In this document: positions 10,770 to 21,653 of the stretch, one piece after another
Numbering within the stretch: position 1 is the first letter of the stretch
Layout: the number at the start of each line of letters is the position of its first letter
NCBI GenBank assembly: GCA_030435675.1
Contig: CM059621.1
Coordinates: 3,720,001-3,784,000 of the forward strand
Direction: 5' to 3'
Length of the DNA stretch: 64,000 bases
Origin: Steinernema hermaphroditum
Taxonomy: Eukaryota; Nematoda; Chromadorea; Rhabditida; Steinernematidae
Notes under the pieces: generated by a model
Seen by the model: the letters and a program-made list of their open reading frames with translations, nothing else
What the model was told of the DNA's origin: nothing
Databases searched by the model: none
Program-made: the position numbers and the translations under genes

Positions 10770-12721
10770 TTTCGAAAAGGTTTATCATCTCGTTTTGTGA
10801 CACCCCGTATCCATTGTCTGAAATGAGCGGAAATGCAAAGCTAATGTTCAAACTTGAGTTGATATCCAAATTTTGTTGTCTAAATGTAGTTTGATGACGT
10901 CAGGTAAAGAACATCGCCTAAGGTTTCCTGTGGGATATTATGCGGTTAAGCGGTCCATCGTATTTGTGGATGCCGGGCTCATCGAGCAGGTTGTGCTATG
11001 ACGACAACGAGGCGAGAAGGATGAATGAACTTGAAAAGGATCCTTCGCTTCAGGTGCATTAATTACCTCACTGCGTCGTGAATCATGAGTAAAAACTATA
11101 CCTTTTCACAGGCAAGGAACCTAATCGCCGCAAGCGTCAGCGGAAGTTTACGTCAGCACAGATTTCTCTGTGCCAGCGTTCACTGTGTTATGATGTCAAG
11201 AGATCATTCGAAGGCTAGGGACCGATGAAATTTACTTAAATTGAAGTATATAACTATCCTGTAGAATTTAACACGAGAAAAGTCCAAGGGTGATATGTGC
11301 GGAATGAATGGAAGCGTAATTTGGCGACGGTGATCATAGTGTATACATTTATGTCGGTAATTAAACCATCTTCTCAAAGCCCGGGCGACCTTTGTACTTC
11401 TCACGAACGCAACGGTTCCCATCAGCTTAGAACGACATCAAGTTCCAGGTGACTTCCGGTCCTAGAGCGGCGGAGCTAGAGCAGTCTAGAGCCCCCCTTC
11501 CATTTCAATTTCTCAACTTCAATTCCGTCACAATTCGATTCGACCAGATTCGATGCGAATCTCCAATGTAATATTTGTAATATATTTAATATTAACATCA
11601 CTGTAAAATCCGCGTGGTACACCAACAGGTAAAGGCAAGCACACACAAAGGTAAGAGAAGTCTTTCTTTTATGGTGTGTCAGCCGGGACGTGCTTTTCGG
11701 ACTCGGATTTGGGCTGCGGGCCAGCGAGGTGACTTCACTATTTATTTTTTGGATTGGGTCTAAAGTGAATTGTGTCCAGGCTTGGCTCATGCCTGTCGCT
11801 TTAAAGCGATCCCTGTAGTCTTGATGGGTTAAGTTGCCGCAGCGCACAGTTGTAGGTTGCGCCTAGTTATAGCGGCAAACTGCGGGATTACGATAGTGAT
11901 TCGAATTTTACGATACTGCTTCGCAGGTACTGATAGGAAGCAACTCATCGATCATGAACGCTTCGCCACTTTTGTCGTAACACTTTCATCAAGTTGTATC
12001 CAAATCGGTTTGTCCGACGTTAGGATATTCACTACCGGAAGAGTTCCACGGATCGGTAATATGTGATCAACGAACACCACATTTGTGATCGAACGTACAT
12101 CAGTCTTGCCTTTCTATGGATGGTACACGTGGACTCAATAACGGAACATGCGCTTTCTTCTGCAGACACATTCCAAACATTTCATTTTATCTTTGTTTTT
12201 ACTACATAACGATATTGCATAGAGAATCCAAACATCCATGCACTGTGTAAGGTGCTTGTTGCTTCGTCAAAGCACTTAACCATCCGGGGTCCATTCCGGA
12301 AATCTCGATGTGGAGGTGATCCTGTACTATTCAGGAAACAGATGTTGTGTTAACATATTAGAGTTTATCTCGAAACGAAAACAATTTGAGGTCAATGCCA
12401 TTCTTCGAGGAGTGTAATAAGAAGAATACGGTACATGCATGTCGAAATTGCGCAAACAATTTAGTGATTCACGCACTGTTTTCACTTCGAAAATAGCGTT
12501 TCCTTAATCGGCTTTCCGCGTTGCAAGGATCACTTAAGTACACCGAAAGCTGTCTGATCTTCGCAACGATACGACAGCGAAGATACGGTACTTGTTCGTA
12601 AATTATATATCCTAGGTTGTTCCAAAATGTCCCCGAACACAATATCTTTTATCCAGATTTTGGTCGTGATTTTGATGTAATCAGTCCGTTCACTTTCTCA
12701 AAAATGAGTTCGAGTAATCGG
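10770..12721. other. intergenic, nothing recognised
   Basis: Two longer open frames on the minus strand (11204-11422 and 11476-11847) have no family resemblance and look non-coding in composition. No shared repeat was seen. Confidence 0.35.
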
Positions 12722-12840
12722 TCGGTCATGGTACAATGATGGTTACGATTTCCAGAAGGGCTGGAACACTTATGAGTCAGAGTTTAAGCGCCTTGCCAGG
12801 AAGGTCGTCACCGCCGGCAGATCACCCGATAGGTCACGTG
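12722..12840 (+). repeat. dispersed repeat family A, copy 3
   Basis: GAGTAATCGGTCGGTCATGG is followed by CCAGAAGGGCTGGAACAC and AAGGTCGTCACCGCCGGC, in the family order but diverged. Confidence 0.5.
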
Positions 12841-13519
12841 AAACCGAGGCTTCACCCTATGCCCCCCTGCTACTCCAATGACGGGGTTCTACCTCACTCG
12901 CTGTGGTCAACAGCCTGCACCTGTCCGATTCAGTGTAGTCCTCTCCGAACTGATAAGATCACCTTCTACACTGTTGCTATTCTCTGTACAGAGGCTAGGG
13001 AACGATCGCTAACTACTCTGTGTGCTTATAAGACGTTGTGTAAGGCTGTTGATTCTGGACCGTAAACGTAATAAACGAGATAACTTGTGGCGTGTCGAAG
13101 CATAAAAAATCAAGTGTCATCTATAAACGGATACGGTACATATTGTCCAGCTAGCTGTAATCCGCCTAGACAGGCAAGTGACAGACGTCACAATTCTTCA
13201 AAACAGGATAAACCAGATTTCCGTGAAGAGGATTGTGATGATGAAAACACAATTTTTCAGTGAAATTGCCTGATTTGTCGCACGCAACAAAAAAGTAACT
13301 GTCTCCCAATCCTATAGTTTGCGTCCTCACCATCGAAAGCTCGTATGAAAGGTGCATACATGCTGCAAAACGTGAAAGGCATATTTTATCCGTGACTTGC
13401 GTTCACACAGAGGATGAACACCTGTTCTCTGACCAAAGCTTAGGGTATTTTATTTTCTAGTCAAATACAATCCGCTTATAGGTATCACAGTAATCGCCTT
13501 GCCAAAGAAACATCAAAAC

Positions 13520-13621
13520 AGATGGGTAGATATATCGAAAAAACGGGTAGATATAAAACATGGATATGAATACGGATAAGGGTATGGACATCAAAAACAT
13601 GGATAGGTGGGAAAACATGGG
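13520..13621. repeat. degenerate short tandem repeat (GGATA/GGGTAGATA)
   Basis: ATGGGTAGATATA, ACGGGTAGATATA, ATGGATATGAATA, ACGGATAAGGGTA, ATGGATAGGTGGG and similar short units follow each other up to the left end of the adjacent MITE. The period is irregular, about 13 bases. Confidence 0.5.
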
Positions 13622-13802
13622 TAAGAGTGATTGCGGCGGGAGTAGTTTCATGGATAGCCACGGTTTGCCCTTTTTATTTTTGGGTTACCGTTGGCTATCC
13701 ACGGGCTACCCATGACGACCCATTGCCATCCATGCGTGAAAATGGCTGAAAAATAAAAAAAGAAAATGGGCCATGAAATTGGCCCCGCCGCGATCACTCT
13801 TA
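13622..13802. mobile_element. 181-bp MITE with 32-bp terminal inverted repeats
   Basis: The left end TAAGAGTGATTGCGGCGGG ... TTTCATGG (13622-13653) is matched in reverse by 13771-13802, with about 27 of 32 positions identical. The ends begin with TA, compatible with a Tc1/mariner-type TA target, though no separate duplication is provable. Inside, ATGGATAGCCACGG and TTGGCTATCCACGG form a second inverted pair, so the whole element can fold. No coding capacity. Confidence 0.7.
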
Positions 13803-14187
13803 TGCTTAGCCGATCGTCGGCTGATCGTCTGAGGGTTTGCCAATTTTGACAACATTGATTTTGGAACTTATTAAACATATTAGGAAATTCCATAGGTTCG
13901 AACAGGTAACAATAGATCGTAATGTGGAAAGTACGGACGTTCGGATTAGTTGGGAATCGCTATGTGATATAACAGATATAAAAGGGTGATATAACTTTAC
14001 CACTTTATCTTTGGGGACAGGCTCGAGCACGGAAAGTTAAGCTCCGATCGGTTAAAGTTGACAACCGTGACAAACAAAGGCAATCGTCTTCGACGGCGCA
14101 CGCCGACGATAGGCCGACGATGACTCCACGCTGAAGAACGTTTAAATAAACATGTGCTTGAGGTACAAGCTAAGACGGTGTATTATG
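13803..14187. other. short interval between MITE and family M element
   Basis: Nothing recognised apart from a small CGACGGCGCACGCCGACG inverted motif near 14092-14110. Confidence 0.35.
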
Positions 14188-15105
14188 TTGGGTTGGCACA
14201 TTGAAAATGTGCCACTTTTGTAATGATTGTTTATTTGCATTGTTTCAACGATTTCACTCCAAGGTACTCACTACTGCTTTCCACAACTTCGGCCCAGTTT
14301 ACAAGCAAGATCCGGATTCGCCGTTAATAGAATATGCGGTGCTAAAGGCGAAAAAATGTTTTTAGCCCAATTTTCGATCTCTTCACCTTATTCTGAGCGA
14401 TTTTATTTAATATCGTCATGTGTGGATGAACATACACGACAATAAGATACAGCGAAGAAAGTGATAAAGAAGCATTCAAAAAGAAATCCCTCAGCTCAAA
14501 ATGGGGATCCTTAGTTGAGGTCAACTTGAAAAGATACCGCCTCCGGTAGTCGATCATTCTGAGAATCCAAGCGTAATTTTTTCAACATTTGGCCTCTGTT
14601 TCCGTAAAATAGATGTCAGCTCGTCGAATCACTATGTGGGCATATTAGTGTGAGCGGTAGCTACCTGCTGCATACCCCCATTGTCCGTTATAGTACTTAA
14701 CCAATTGGGAGCGTCAGAGTTAACAGAACACGTTGATCGGACGGATCCATCTTTCTGAGGTTTGCTTGTGTTGTGATATGTGCCAAACACAACGATAGGT
14801 GGACTCGGTAGGTAGGACCCAACGATGCACGTGATAGGAGGCAGTCATAGTCCATCACACAATAAATACAACTCGAAGCCCCTACATCACTTCGCATTTC
14901 GCCATTTCGAGGTACCAAAAAAATCATCATCAAGACAAAATAGACCTCCAACAGCAAGAGGAATGCAAAGGACAAGGGCCAAATCATAATATGGGGTGGG
15001 AGTTAACTCTAGTTCACAACGCACTAATCAGCTTTGCCGCAAGTGTAAACATGGCGGAAAAAAAGAATGTTTATCAATTGGCCCATTTTCAATGTGTCAA
15101 CCAAT
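14188..15105 (-). mobile_element. family M element 1 (mariner-type ends, no transposase)
   Basis: The ends are TTGGGTTGGCACATTGAAAA at 14188 and its inverted counterpart TTTTCAATGTGTCAACCAAT ending at 15105. TTGGGTTGG is the start typical of mellifera-group mariner termini. Read on the minus strand, the interior holds a 96-residue frame (14987-14697) with a hydrophobic N-terminus (FAFLLLLEVYFVLMMIFLVP) and the passages GEMRSD, CVMDYDCL, TYR.HLSLC and KMDPSDQRVLLTLTLPIG. Next comes GTTAAGTACT, a possible splice donor, then a second conserved stretch after an acceptor-like site. The same two stretches recur in the other M copies. No DDE/D transposase motif was seen. See the other family M entries. 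Confidence 0.65.
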
Positions 15106-15459
15106 ATAATTGACTCATTTAATTGCGTCATGCAAAAGCTGCTCATTTGCCGAAATTTAAAGGTGCTTGTACTTATCTAAATATAGGTAAGCATCGAAGG
15201 ATAAGTGCCCAGTAAAAACAATACCAATGGTTTTACGTCATTGTCTGGGATGATACGACTAAGGTAATCGTCGATGCAATTATAGAGAAAATAATTTTAA
15301 GTTTAGACTGTCACGCACTTTCCGAGAAGCCAATTATTGAGTTGTTTACCTGAAAACTTTCACCATCACTGTTTATTTACGTAACACACTGAGTGCACTG
15401 AAGGTATTCACCGTTGGCACAAAATAACATCAGCCCATTCCTCGGGCAAAAGCAAAAGC
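15106..15459. other. interval between two family M elements, nothing recognised
   Basis: AT-rich sequence without coding frames. The outer end of the next M element could not be placed here. Confidence 0.35.
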
Positions 15460-15711
15460 CAAAAATATTTTGGTCCAATTTTTGACCACCTAGGTTTATT
15501 CTGAGTAGTTTGCTTTGATATTGAAACTTACGGATGCACCCAAGTAAGCCACTGTGGACATAACTCATTGGATGAACTTTTCAATAAGGCCGACATGGAA
15601 ACACACAGTCTCGACCAGCCGTACTTTGTTCGAATCCAAGGGCCATTTTTTCGACATTTGGCCTTTATTTCCGTATAGTAGAAATGAGCTCGACTCATTC
15701 GTTTTCGACTT

Positions 15712-16245
15712 TTGTCGCGGTGGCGAGCGGTCGGTCCATCCGGTCGCTCTCTGAGCGTCGGGTTAGTCAGACAGCAAACCCTGTGGCAGTTGTGACGGTT
15801 CCGGCTTCCAGAGGGAATTGGGACACCCGGAAGCCGTAGTCCCACCACCGCTGACAACAAGATGTCCGACGCCAGAAATCCGACGCCCGATGCTGTGTGA
15901 GATGTCATCCCGAAGGTCGCCGACGCTCTGAGGACACCAATACTGAGGAAGACGCAACCCCCTAACCACGGACTCATCTCTCCGTAGCAGATGCGAGCTC
16001 AGAAGCCTCCTCTGACGCAGAAGCCTCCTCAAACGCCCCGAAAAGAAGAAGTTCGGCCGCTATTTCCGGAGTTTCGCCGATTCCCAGATGCCCCGTGGAG
16101 CGCGCCGTCTCCCACCGGTTCGACATCAACGCCGCGCCAGGAATGAAGCCGTCTACAAGTGATATCCTCTGTTGTCTATTAATCGGTGTCATGCAAGGCG
16201 TAACGCCTTTGATTCATGAAGTAAAATCGTGAAAAATCGTGAAAT
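15712..16245 (+). repeat. composite repeat, family A joined to family B
   Basis: It starts with GCGAGCGGTCGGTCCATCC, continues with GGTTCCGGCTTCCAGAGGGA, CCGGAAGCCGTAGTCCCACC and ACAACAAGATGTCCGACGCC, then the family B part, ending near AACGCCTTTGATTCATGAAG. The inverted copy at 27880-28265 has the same order, so A and B are parts of one element of about 0.5 kb. Short overlapping minus-strand frames exist but are not conserved as one protein. Confidence 0.65.
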
Positions 16246-16306
16246 CGTGAAATGAGCTCGTGGAGTCACTATGTGGGCATCGTAGCTGTAAGTATCTACC
16301 AGGTGC

Positions 16307-16318
16307 TGCATGTACCCA
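16307..16318. repeat. left target-site duplication of RTE copy 1
   Basis: TGCATGTACCCA here is repeated exactly at 18729-18740, bracketing the RTE body. The flanking sequence on both sides is family M element 5. Confidence 0.85.
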
Positions 16319-18728
16319 AGTTCAAGTTTCAAGTTTATTTTGTGAAATCAACATTGATACAATGTGTCACACCCCATTATTTGCCCACTCTGGACGCAAT
16401 TCTTCTCGGGCGCGCTGCTGCCATCTTGCGGTGCCGAGTTTCTTCACAAAGTCATCTCGCCATCTTGTCCGCGGCCTTCCGAGTGGTCTTGTTACTGGTG
16501 GACGCCATTCTTCCAGTTGACGCGACCATTTTTCCGGTGATTCATTGGCGAGCTTCCAAGCGTAGTTCCATTTGCGCTTCTTTGCGGCTTCCACGACGTC
16601 GGTGAACTTCGTAACTCCTCGCAACCAGTCGTTGCTCTTCTTATCGAGGAGTCTCACACCGACGACCCTGCGTTCCATCCGTCGCTGGCCGGCTGCAAGC
16701 TTCCGCTGCGCTGTCTGTGTCAACGCCCATGTCTCGCATCCATACAGCATTGCCGGGAGAATGCACTGGTCGTGCAGGCGTCGTTTCCACCGCATCTGCA
16801 CTGTCTTCGAAGTGAGGAACTCTTGGTATCGCCGGAACACGCTCCATCCGCAACGGATTCGGCGGGCGACTTCTTTCGCGTGGTTTCGCACGAGTCTCAC
16901 TTCCTGCCCGAGGTAAATGAACGCTTCAACTTGTTCTATTTCTTCTCCATTTAGGCGGATCGTCGTTTCATCGGTGGCTAGGATCTTCGTCTTCGCCTTG
17001 TTCATCTTCAGTCCGCATTTGAGCGACGTCTGGAGCTCGTCTTTTTTCTTCGCGATCAGGACAACGTCGTCAGCGAACCGGAGGTTTGTCAGCTTTCTGC
17101 CGTTCACATTTATTCCGTAGTTGTCCCATTCCAGTTCTCGGAATACTTCTTCAAGTACTGCTGTGAACAACTTCGGACTTATGCAGTCTCCTTGCCGCAC
17201 TCCTCTTCGAATTTCGATCGGAACTCGGTCTCCTTCAATCGTGACGTGAGACGCGGCTTCGTCGTAGAGCTTCTGCAGCAAATCAGTGATAGGCTTCGGC
17301 ACTCCTTGTCGCTGAACAGCGTTCCAAACTGCGTTAGCTTCAACAGAGTCGAAGGCTTTTTCGTAATCAATAAAAGCGATGAAAACTGGAACCCGGTACT
17401 CTCTGGTCTTCTCCATTAGCTGATTGAGTGCTTGCAGATGATCGACCGTCGAGTAGTTCTTTCGAAATCCTGCTTGTTCTGGCGTTTGCGCGTTGTCCAA
17501 GGTGAACTCTTTCGTGATGACTTTCGTCAACAACTTGTAGATTACGGAGAACAAGGAGATCGGGCGGTAGTTCTTGATAAGAAACGGATCTCCCTTCTTG
17601 AACAGCAACACCGTCGACGAGTCAGCCAGCTTCTCGGGTGCTTCGCAGATCCTCAGGCATCGATTGAACATTGCGGTCAGAGGGCGGAGAAAGGTACTCT
17701 TGCCTAGCTTGAGCATCTCCACCGTAACCTTGTCAATTCCAGGACTTCTTCCGGTCTTCATCTTCCGCAGAGCTTCTTCAACTTCGGCTTCCAGGAACTC
17801 CATGCAATCTTCGGTTTCCGGCTGGGTCTCTCGCTCGACGTGCACGCTGGAGGCGTAGAGGTTTTCGTAGAGGTTCTGTACGATCCGGCGGAGTTGCGTC
17901 GTTGTCGAACGGAGGATACCGTCGCGATCTTGAAGCTGGATTATCCTTCTTCTTCCAGTAGCCACCGTGCCTTGCACCTTCCTCAAGCCCTTCGCGTTCT
18001 TTACCGCTTCTTCAACCAGTTGGCAGTGATGTCTGTTGATATCCTTTCGCATTTCGCGTCTAACAAGCTTGTTTAGTTCTGCGAAAGCGATTCTATCGGC
18101 CATGGTTGATTGTTGGCATCGGAGATCGCGGCGTTGCTGCAGGAGAGCGACGGTACTTGGCGTCAGTCGGCCTTTCTTCACTTCGGGCTCTTCAGCGAAC
18201 TCGGCAGCTTCCTGGATGTACTTCACCAAGTCCGTATACGCATTTGGCGAATCGGGGTCGATCATCGGTGGGTTAGCAGCTGTCACCATCTTGAACATAT
18301 CTTGGTTTATACGTTTTCTGTCCTTCAGGATCGGCGGCTCCCTTCTGGCTGACGATGTCGATGACTGGATGATCGCGCGGACGATACGATGGTCGGACCC
18401 AGCGTTGTGTGATCCAAGAACGGAGGAGCTTGAGAAGCCGATGGAGCGTGGCGCCAAGATGTAGTCGATGCAGTTACGCGTTCTTCTATCTGGCGACATC
18501 CACGTCCACTTCCGTCCTGGTCTGGCCTTGAAGTCCGAGTTCACCGATCGTAGCTTGAAGTCCTCGCAGAGGTCCACCAGAAGCTGCCCACGCCAGTTTC
18601 GGTCGCCGTAGCCAAAGTTTACGATGGCAAGTTCTTCTTCATCCGTTCTTCTGCCCATTTTTGCGTTTAGATCATCAAGCAGAACGGGGTGCACCCGCAT
18701 TCCTCGAGCGATTACACCTGTTCCGGAT
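16319..18728 (-). mobile_element. RTE-type non-LTR retrotransposon, copy 1, 5'-truncated
   Basis: A 2410-bp minus-strand insertion with a perfect 12-bp target duplication. The 3' end, read on the minus strand, is a GGGGTGTGACACATTG stretch followed by AATAAACTTGAAACTTGAACTTG, a short tandem tail typical of RTE elements. The 5' end breaks inside the endonuclease region at TCCGGAACAGG, which aligns to position 41028 of copy 2, so about the first 630 bases are missing. It is otherwise very similar to copy 2 and retains an open reading frame throughout. Confidence 0.93.
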
Positions 18729-18733
18729 TGCAT
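16367..18733 (-). CDS. RTE endonuclease (partial)/reverse transcriptase polyprotein, open but N-truncated
   Basis: 788 codons are open on the minus strand. Residues 1-140 are the C-terminal part of an APE-type endonuclease (LDDLNAKMGRRTDEEE, DYILAPRS, the catalytic NAGSDHRIVRA motif). Reverse transcriptase follows: NYRPISLFSVIYKLL, QAGFRKNYSTVDHL, FIDYEKAFDSVEA, GVRQGDCISPKLF and the catalytic FADDVVLIA. A basic C-terminal domain follows (WALTQTAQRKLAAGQRRMERR, RGVTKFTDVVEAAKKRKWNYAWKLA, RPLGRPRTRWRDD). The initiator ATG is supplied by the flanking target duplication, not by the element. It lacks about 180 N-terminal endonuclease residues, so it should not be able to retrotranspose alone. Antisense frames here are shadows. 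Confidence 0.9.
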   Translation of the reverse strand: MQSGTGVIARGMRVHPVLLDDLNAKMGRRTDEEELAIVNFGYGDRNWRGQLLVDLCEDFKLRSVNSDFKARPGRKWTWMSPDRRTRNCIDYILAPRSIGFSSSSVLGSHNAGSDHRIVRAIIQSSTSSARREPPILKDRKRINQDMFKMVTAANPPMIDPDSPNAYTDLVKYIQEAAEFAEEPEVKKGRLTPSTVALLQQRRDLRCQQSTMADRIAFAELNKLVRREMRKDINRHHCQLVEEAVKNAKGLRKVQGTVATGRRRIIQLQDRDGILRSTTTQLRRIVQNLYENLYASSVHVERETQPETEDCMEFLEAEVEEALRKMKTGRSPGIDKVTVEMLKLGKSTFLRPLTAMFNRCLRICEAPEKLADSSTVLLFKKGDPFLIKNYRPISLFSVIYKLLTKVITKEFTLDNAQTPEQAGFRKNYSTVDHLQALNQLMEKTREYRVPVFIAFIDYEKAFDSVEANAVWNAVQRQGVPKPITDLLQKLYDEAASHVTIEGDRVPIEIRRGVRQGDCISPKLFTAVLEEVFRELEWDNYGINVNGRKLTNLRFADDVVLIAKKKDELQTSLKCGLKMNKAKTKILATDETTIRLNGEEIEQVEAFIYLGQEVRLVRNHAKEVARRIRCGWSVFRRYQEFLTSKTVQMRWKRRLHDQCILPAMLYGCETWALTQTAQRKLAAGQRRMERRVVGVRLLDKKSNDWLRGVTKFTDVVEAAKKRKWNYAWKLANESPEKWSRQLEEWRPPVTRPLGRPRTRWRDDFVKKLGTARWQQRAREELRPEWANNGV

Positions 18734-18740
18734 GTACCCA
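18729..18740. repeat. right target-site duplication of RTE copy 1
   Basis: Exact repeat of TGCATGTACCCA from 16307-16318. Confidence 0.85.
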
Positions 18741-19215
18741 CTGCCCCTTATGGTGCTTTATCAATGGGAAATGTTGGAGTTAACAGAAGATGGTGATCGG
18801 ACGGGTCCATCTTTTTGTGAGTTGCTTATGTTGTGATATATGACGAACACAGCAATAAGTGCATCCGGTAGGTAGAGTTCAACGACACACGTAATTGAAG
18901 ACAATTATCATTGATCTCATAATTGATATTATAGATAGCCCGTATATCACTTCGTATTTTCCAATCTCCAGGTGTCAGGTAAAAGACAGTTAGGACAGAA
19001 TAGGTCATGAATATCAAGAAGAATGTATTAGGCAGGCTGCCAGTCATGGAGCAGGGTGATATTTAACTGTAGTCGGTAACACACCTACTGATTTCGCCCA
19101 GAGAGCAAACATTGCAGAGAAGGAGAATCATTACGGGCCGACTCGTTTTCAACTTATCAACCCAAAAAGAGAGAAATCAAACACCAGTACGCATCCGACA
19201 GATATCTCCTATATA

Positions 19216-20396
19216 CAGGGTGTTCAGAAAGTTCTGTGAAATTTTTTACCGGTTATATTTCCAATTGTTTTACGTGTCGCCGGGTTTCCTCGTTATTTTA
19301 TTCGTGTTTATCAACTTTTACCCCCTATTCACTCCCATTGAGACTGTTGTTCACTGTTAGTCACAAAAAAATTTGCCTAAGAAAAACTATGTTTTGCTAT
19401 AGGCACTCGGGACCGTGCCGGAAAGTCAAACCCTGACATCTGCAAGGACCTAAAACTGCCTCGGTGTGCCGTCAACCGAGTGCAGAACCGATTCCAGGAG
19501 ATTAGCGGGATCAAGTTCCGTCCTAGAAACGGAAGACCACAGAGCGCGAGAAATCCGGCGATCCGAAAACTCGGCAAACAAAAATCTAGGGGAATTCTAA
19601 GTGTTTGATGAGGAAGCTGGCCAAACCCCACGAAATTAAACGATAATCGATACGACCGCATATTAGGGAAGACTTGAAGCTAGAAAGCTACTAAATAAGC
19701 CGTGGACATTTTCTAACCGACCAGAAAAAGGCTAAATGATTGGAAAAGTTCAAAAAGCTGGAGGCCGAGGCACGCAGCTCCGGATTCTCCAATGCGGTCT
19801 TTTCAGATAAAAGGATTTTTAGAATTTAACCGATCGACAACAGTTAGAACCACCGCTATCTGATGCAGAAGGGCTCTCTACATACGAAGCACGTCGAACA
19901 AAGCCATTTACCTGATTTTATGTAGGTTTAAGGTAAAATCTGCGCAAACCTCTGCAAAACCGGCAAAACTTCCTGGTTTTCGTCGAAAACGTGTGAAAAT
20001 CGACTCACGAGTGTACCAAAAGATATCCTAGCAAATCACCTGATTCTCGGGGCCTGGTCACGCAACTCGCCGATTCTGAATCCGGTGGACTATGCAGTAC
20101 ATTCTGGTGAAGAAGGACTGGCGAAGACGCCAAGCCATCATAGACTTCCTGATGAGATCACCAGAGCAAGACTGGGAAGAAATTAGTCAGGAAACCCCTG
20201 CGTGCCTCGACCTAATTTTTAGGAAGCATGTTGAGCCCTGTATCCATGCCAAAGATGACCACTGTAAGTGACATTCGGGCTATTTGTAAGTAATGTTCTA
20301 TGCTGAATAACGTAGTGTAGTTTATTTCCCGATTTGGATGCGTTGTCTATTATAAAAAGCCTGTTTTTCTTTTCACAGAACTTTGTGAACACCCTG
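19216..20396 (+). mobile_element. Tc1/mariner-type DNA transposon, inactive
   Basis: Terminal inverted repeats CAGGGTGTTCAGAAAGTTCT... at 19216 and their complement ending at 20396 match at 24 of 25 positions. Both are flanked by TA, the standard target of this superfamily. The 1181-bp length fits one transposase gene, which is broken (see the next entry). Confidence 0.85.
19395..20230 (+). pseudogene. Tc1/mariner transposase relic
   Basis: Fragments in different frames recall the family in order. First is an N-terminal DNA-binding part (DICKDLKLPRCAVNRVQNRF, RPRNGRPQSARNPAIRKL). Next are LEKFKKLEAEARSS-like and FSDKRIF (the first catalytic Asp region, normally FSDEK.F). Last are WSRNSPILNPVDYAV (the region normally SPDLNP.D) and a C-terminal EE.SQETL-like part. 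Multiple stops and frame changes separate them, so the gene is dead. Confidence 0.75.
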
Positions 20397-20972
20397 TATA
20401 AACGGAGAACCGACGGGTTCGTTGGTCTGTCTGTGTGTTTTTCCGCGAGCACGCCTGGAATCAACATTTGTGATGGCGAAATATGTTCATCAGCTAGAGT
20501 TTCGAAGGAATGTTTTGGCATTCGACTACTGGTTCTCGAAAACGTTTGGATACCGTAGTCTTGACGTCAGCGCTGCCGATCTGTTTGTGGCGGGTACCCG
20601 ACCAATAGAATTCACGCAATATTGTAGAGTGGGGATTAGTCAATCACGTGCGAGTTAACCCGATCGTCGCAGGTTTACAGGAATGAAAAATCTGTCGCAA
20701 ATACAATCGCGACACTAATTCCTATGGCTTACGTGGTGAATAACAAAACACGCGTAAAAACGTTTTCTTAGAATAGCGAAGTAGGACCTTATCTGTGTAA
20801 CAATTAGTCATATATAAGGGGAAAAACTAGCTTGTGAGAAACATCGCTAACCATACCATTTGCTTGCGACGTTCAGAAAGCGTGTTAGCACTATATTGGA
20901 CTGCGACTCTTTAGTGCTGCAGAACTTCTGGAAGACGGTAATCAGAACCTACAAGGAAACATTGAACATTTC
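20397..20972. other. interval between two transposons, nothing recognised
   Basis: No coding frame or shared repeat seen. Confidence 0.35.
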
Positions 20973-20974
20973 TA

Positions 20975-21653
20975 TTGGGTTGGTGCATTGAAAATGTCAG
21001 TGACATAAACATGGCATAATTTCGCAATATTTACTCACAGGGAATAACTGATGGGCGCATTGTGGAGTACAGTGAACTATAACCCTACATTATGATTTTC
21101 CCTTACATTATGTTCCGTTAACTCTAACGTTTCCAATTGGTTAAGTACTATAACAGACAATGGGGATATGCATCAGGTAGCTGTCGCTCGTAGCTACTAT
21201 GCCTACATAGTGACTCCACGAGTTCATTTTTACTTCACAGAAATAGAGGCCAAATGTGGAAAAAATGACCCTTGGATCGACAAAACGTCCGACTGCCCGA
21301 GGCCGTGTATTTCCAAGTCGACCTCCACAAAAACTCTCTACTTTAAACTCAGAGATTTCTTTTTTGTTGTCTATATAGCACTGTTTTAGCTCTATCTTAC
21401 TCTCACCTGTGCTCATCCATAAGTGACGATATCAAAAGAAACTATCCAAAATAAGGTTAAGAGGTCGAAAATCGGAACAAAAAGGTTTTTCAATTTTTAA
21501 CCCCGCGTATTCTACAAACGAGGAATCCGGATGTTGCCTATAAAGTGGACTGAAGTTGTACATAAGAACGATGAATACTTTGTCTGAAATCTTTGTGTTT
21601 TGTTTCTGTAAATAATCACAAAATGATCTGACATTTTCAATGCACCAACCCAA
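20975..21653 (+). mobile_element. family M element 2, internally deleted
   Basis: Perfect 26-bp terminal inverted repeats begin TTGGGTTGGTGCATTGAAAA at 20975 and end at 21653, with TA on both sides. This 679-bp copy lacks about 245 bases that copy 4 has, namely the hydrophobic-start exon. It keeps the second conserved stretch: an acceptor-like TTCACAG at 21235-21241, then EIEAKCGKNDPWI, CPRPCISKS and FKLRDFFFVVYIALF before a stop at 21387-21389. No transposase was seen. The intact termini suggest it moved more recently than copies 1 and 5. Confidence 0.75.

Larger units (their letters stand above)
15460..19165 (-). mobile_element. family M element 5, split by two later insertions
   Basis: On the minus strand this copy runs from an inverted end GCCGACTCGTTTTCAACTTATCAACCCAA (read in plus, 19137-19165), through a frame at 19047-18826 (FFLIFMTYSVL, KIRSDIRA, TYRMHLLLCSSYITT). 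It continues after the RTE insertion into the second conserved stretch near 15690-15590 (YYTEIKAKCRKNGPWI). The far terminus is not recognisable. A composite A+B repeat (15712-16245) and an RTE element (16319-18728) lie inside it, so M5 is older than both. The left coordinate is approximate. Confidence 0.55.

Noticed and set aside
13457..13651. Hydrophobic 64-codon minus-strand frame
   Set aside because: Generated by the degenerate GGATA tandem repeat read in antisense.
15528..16192. Overlapping minus-strand frames (149, 89 and 72 codons)
   Set aside because: They change frame repeatedly across the A/B repeat and its junction with family M, so they are not one gene.
16260..18836. Plus-strand reading frames across RTE copy 1
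   Set aside because: Antisense shadows of the conserved RTE protein. The same frames recur antisense in copy 2.
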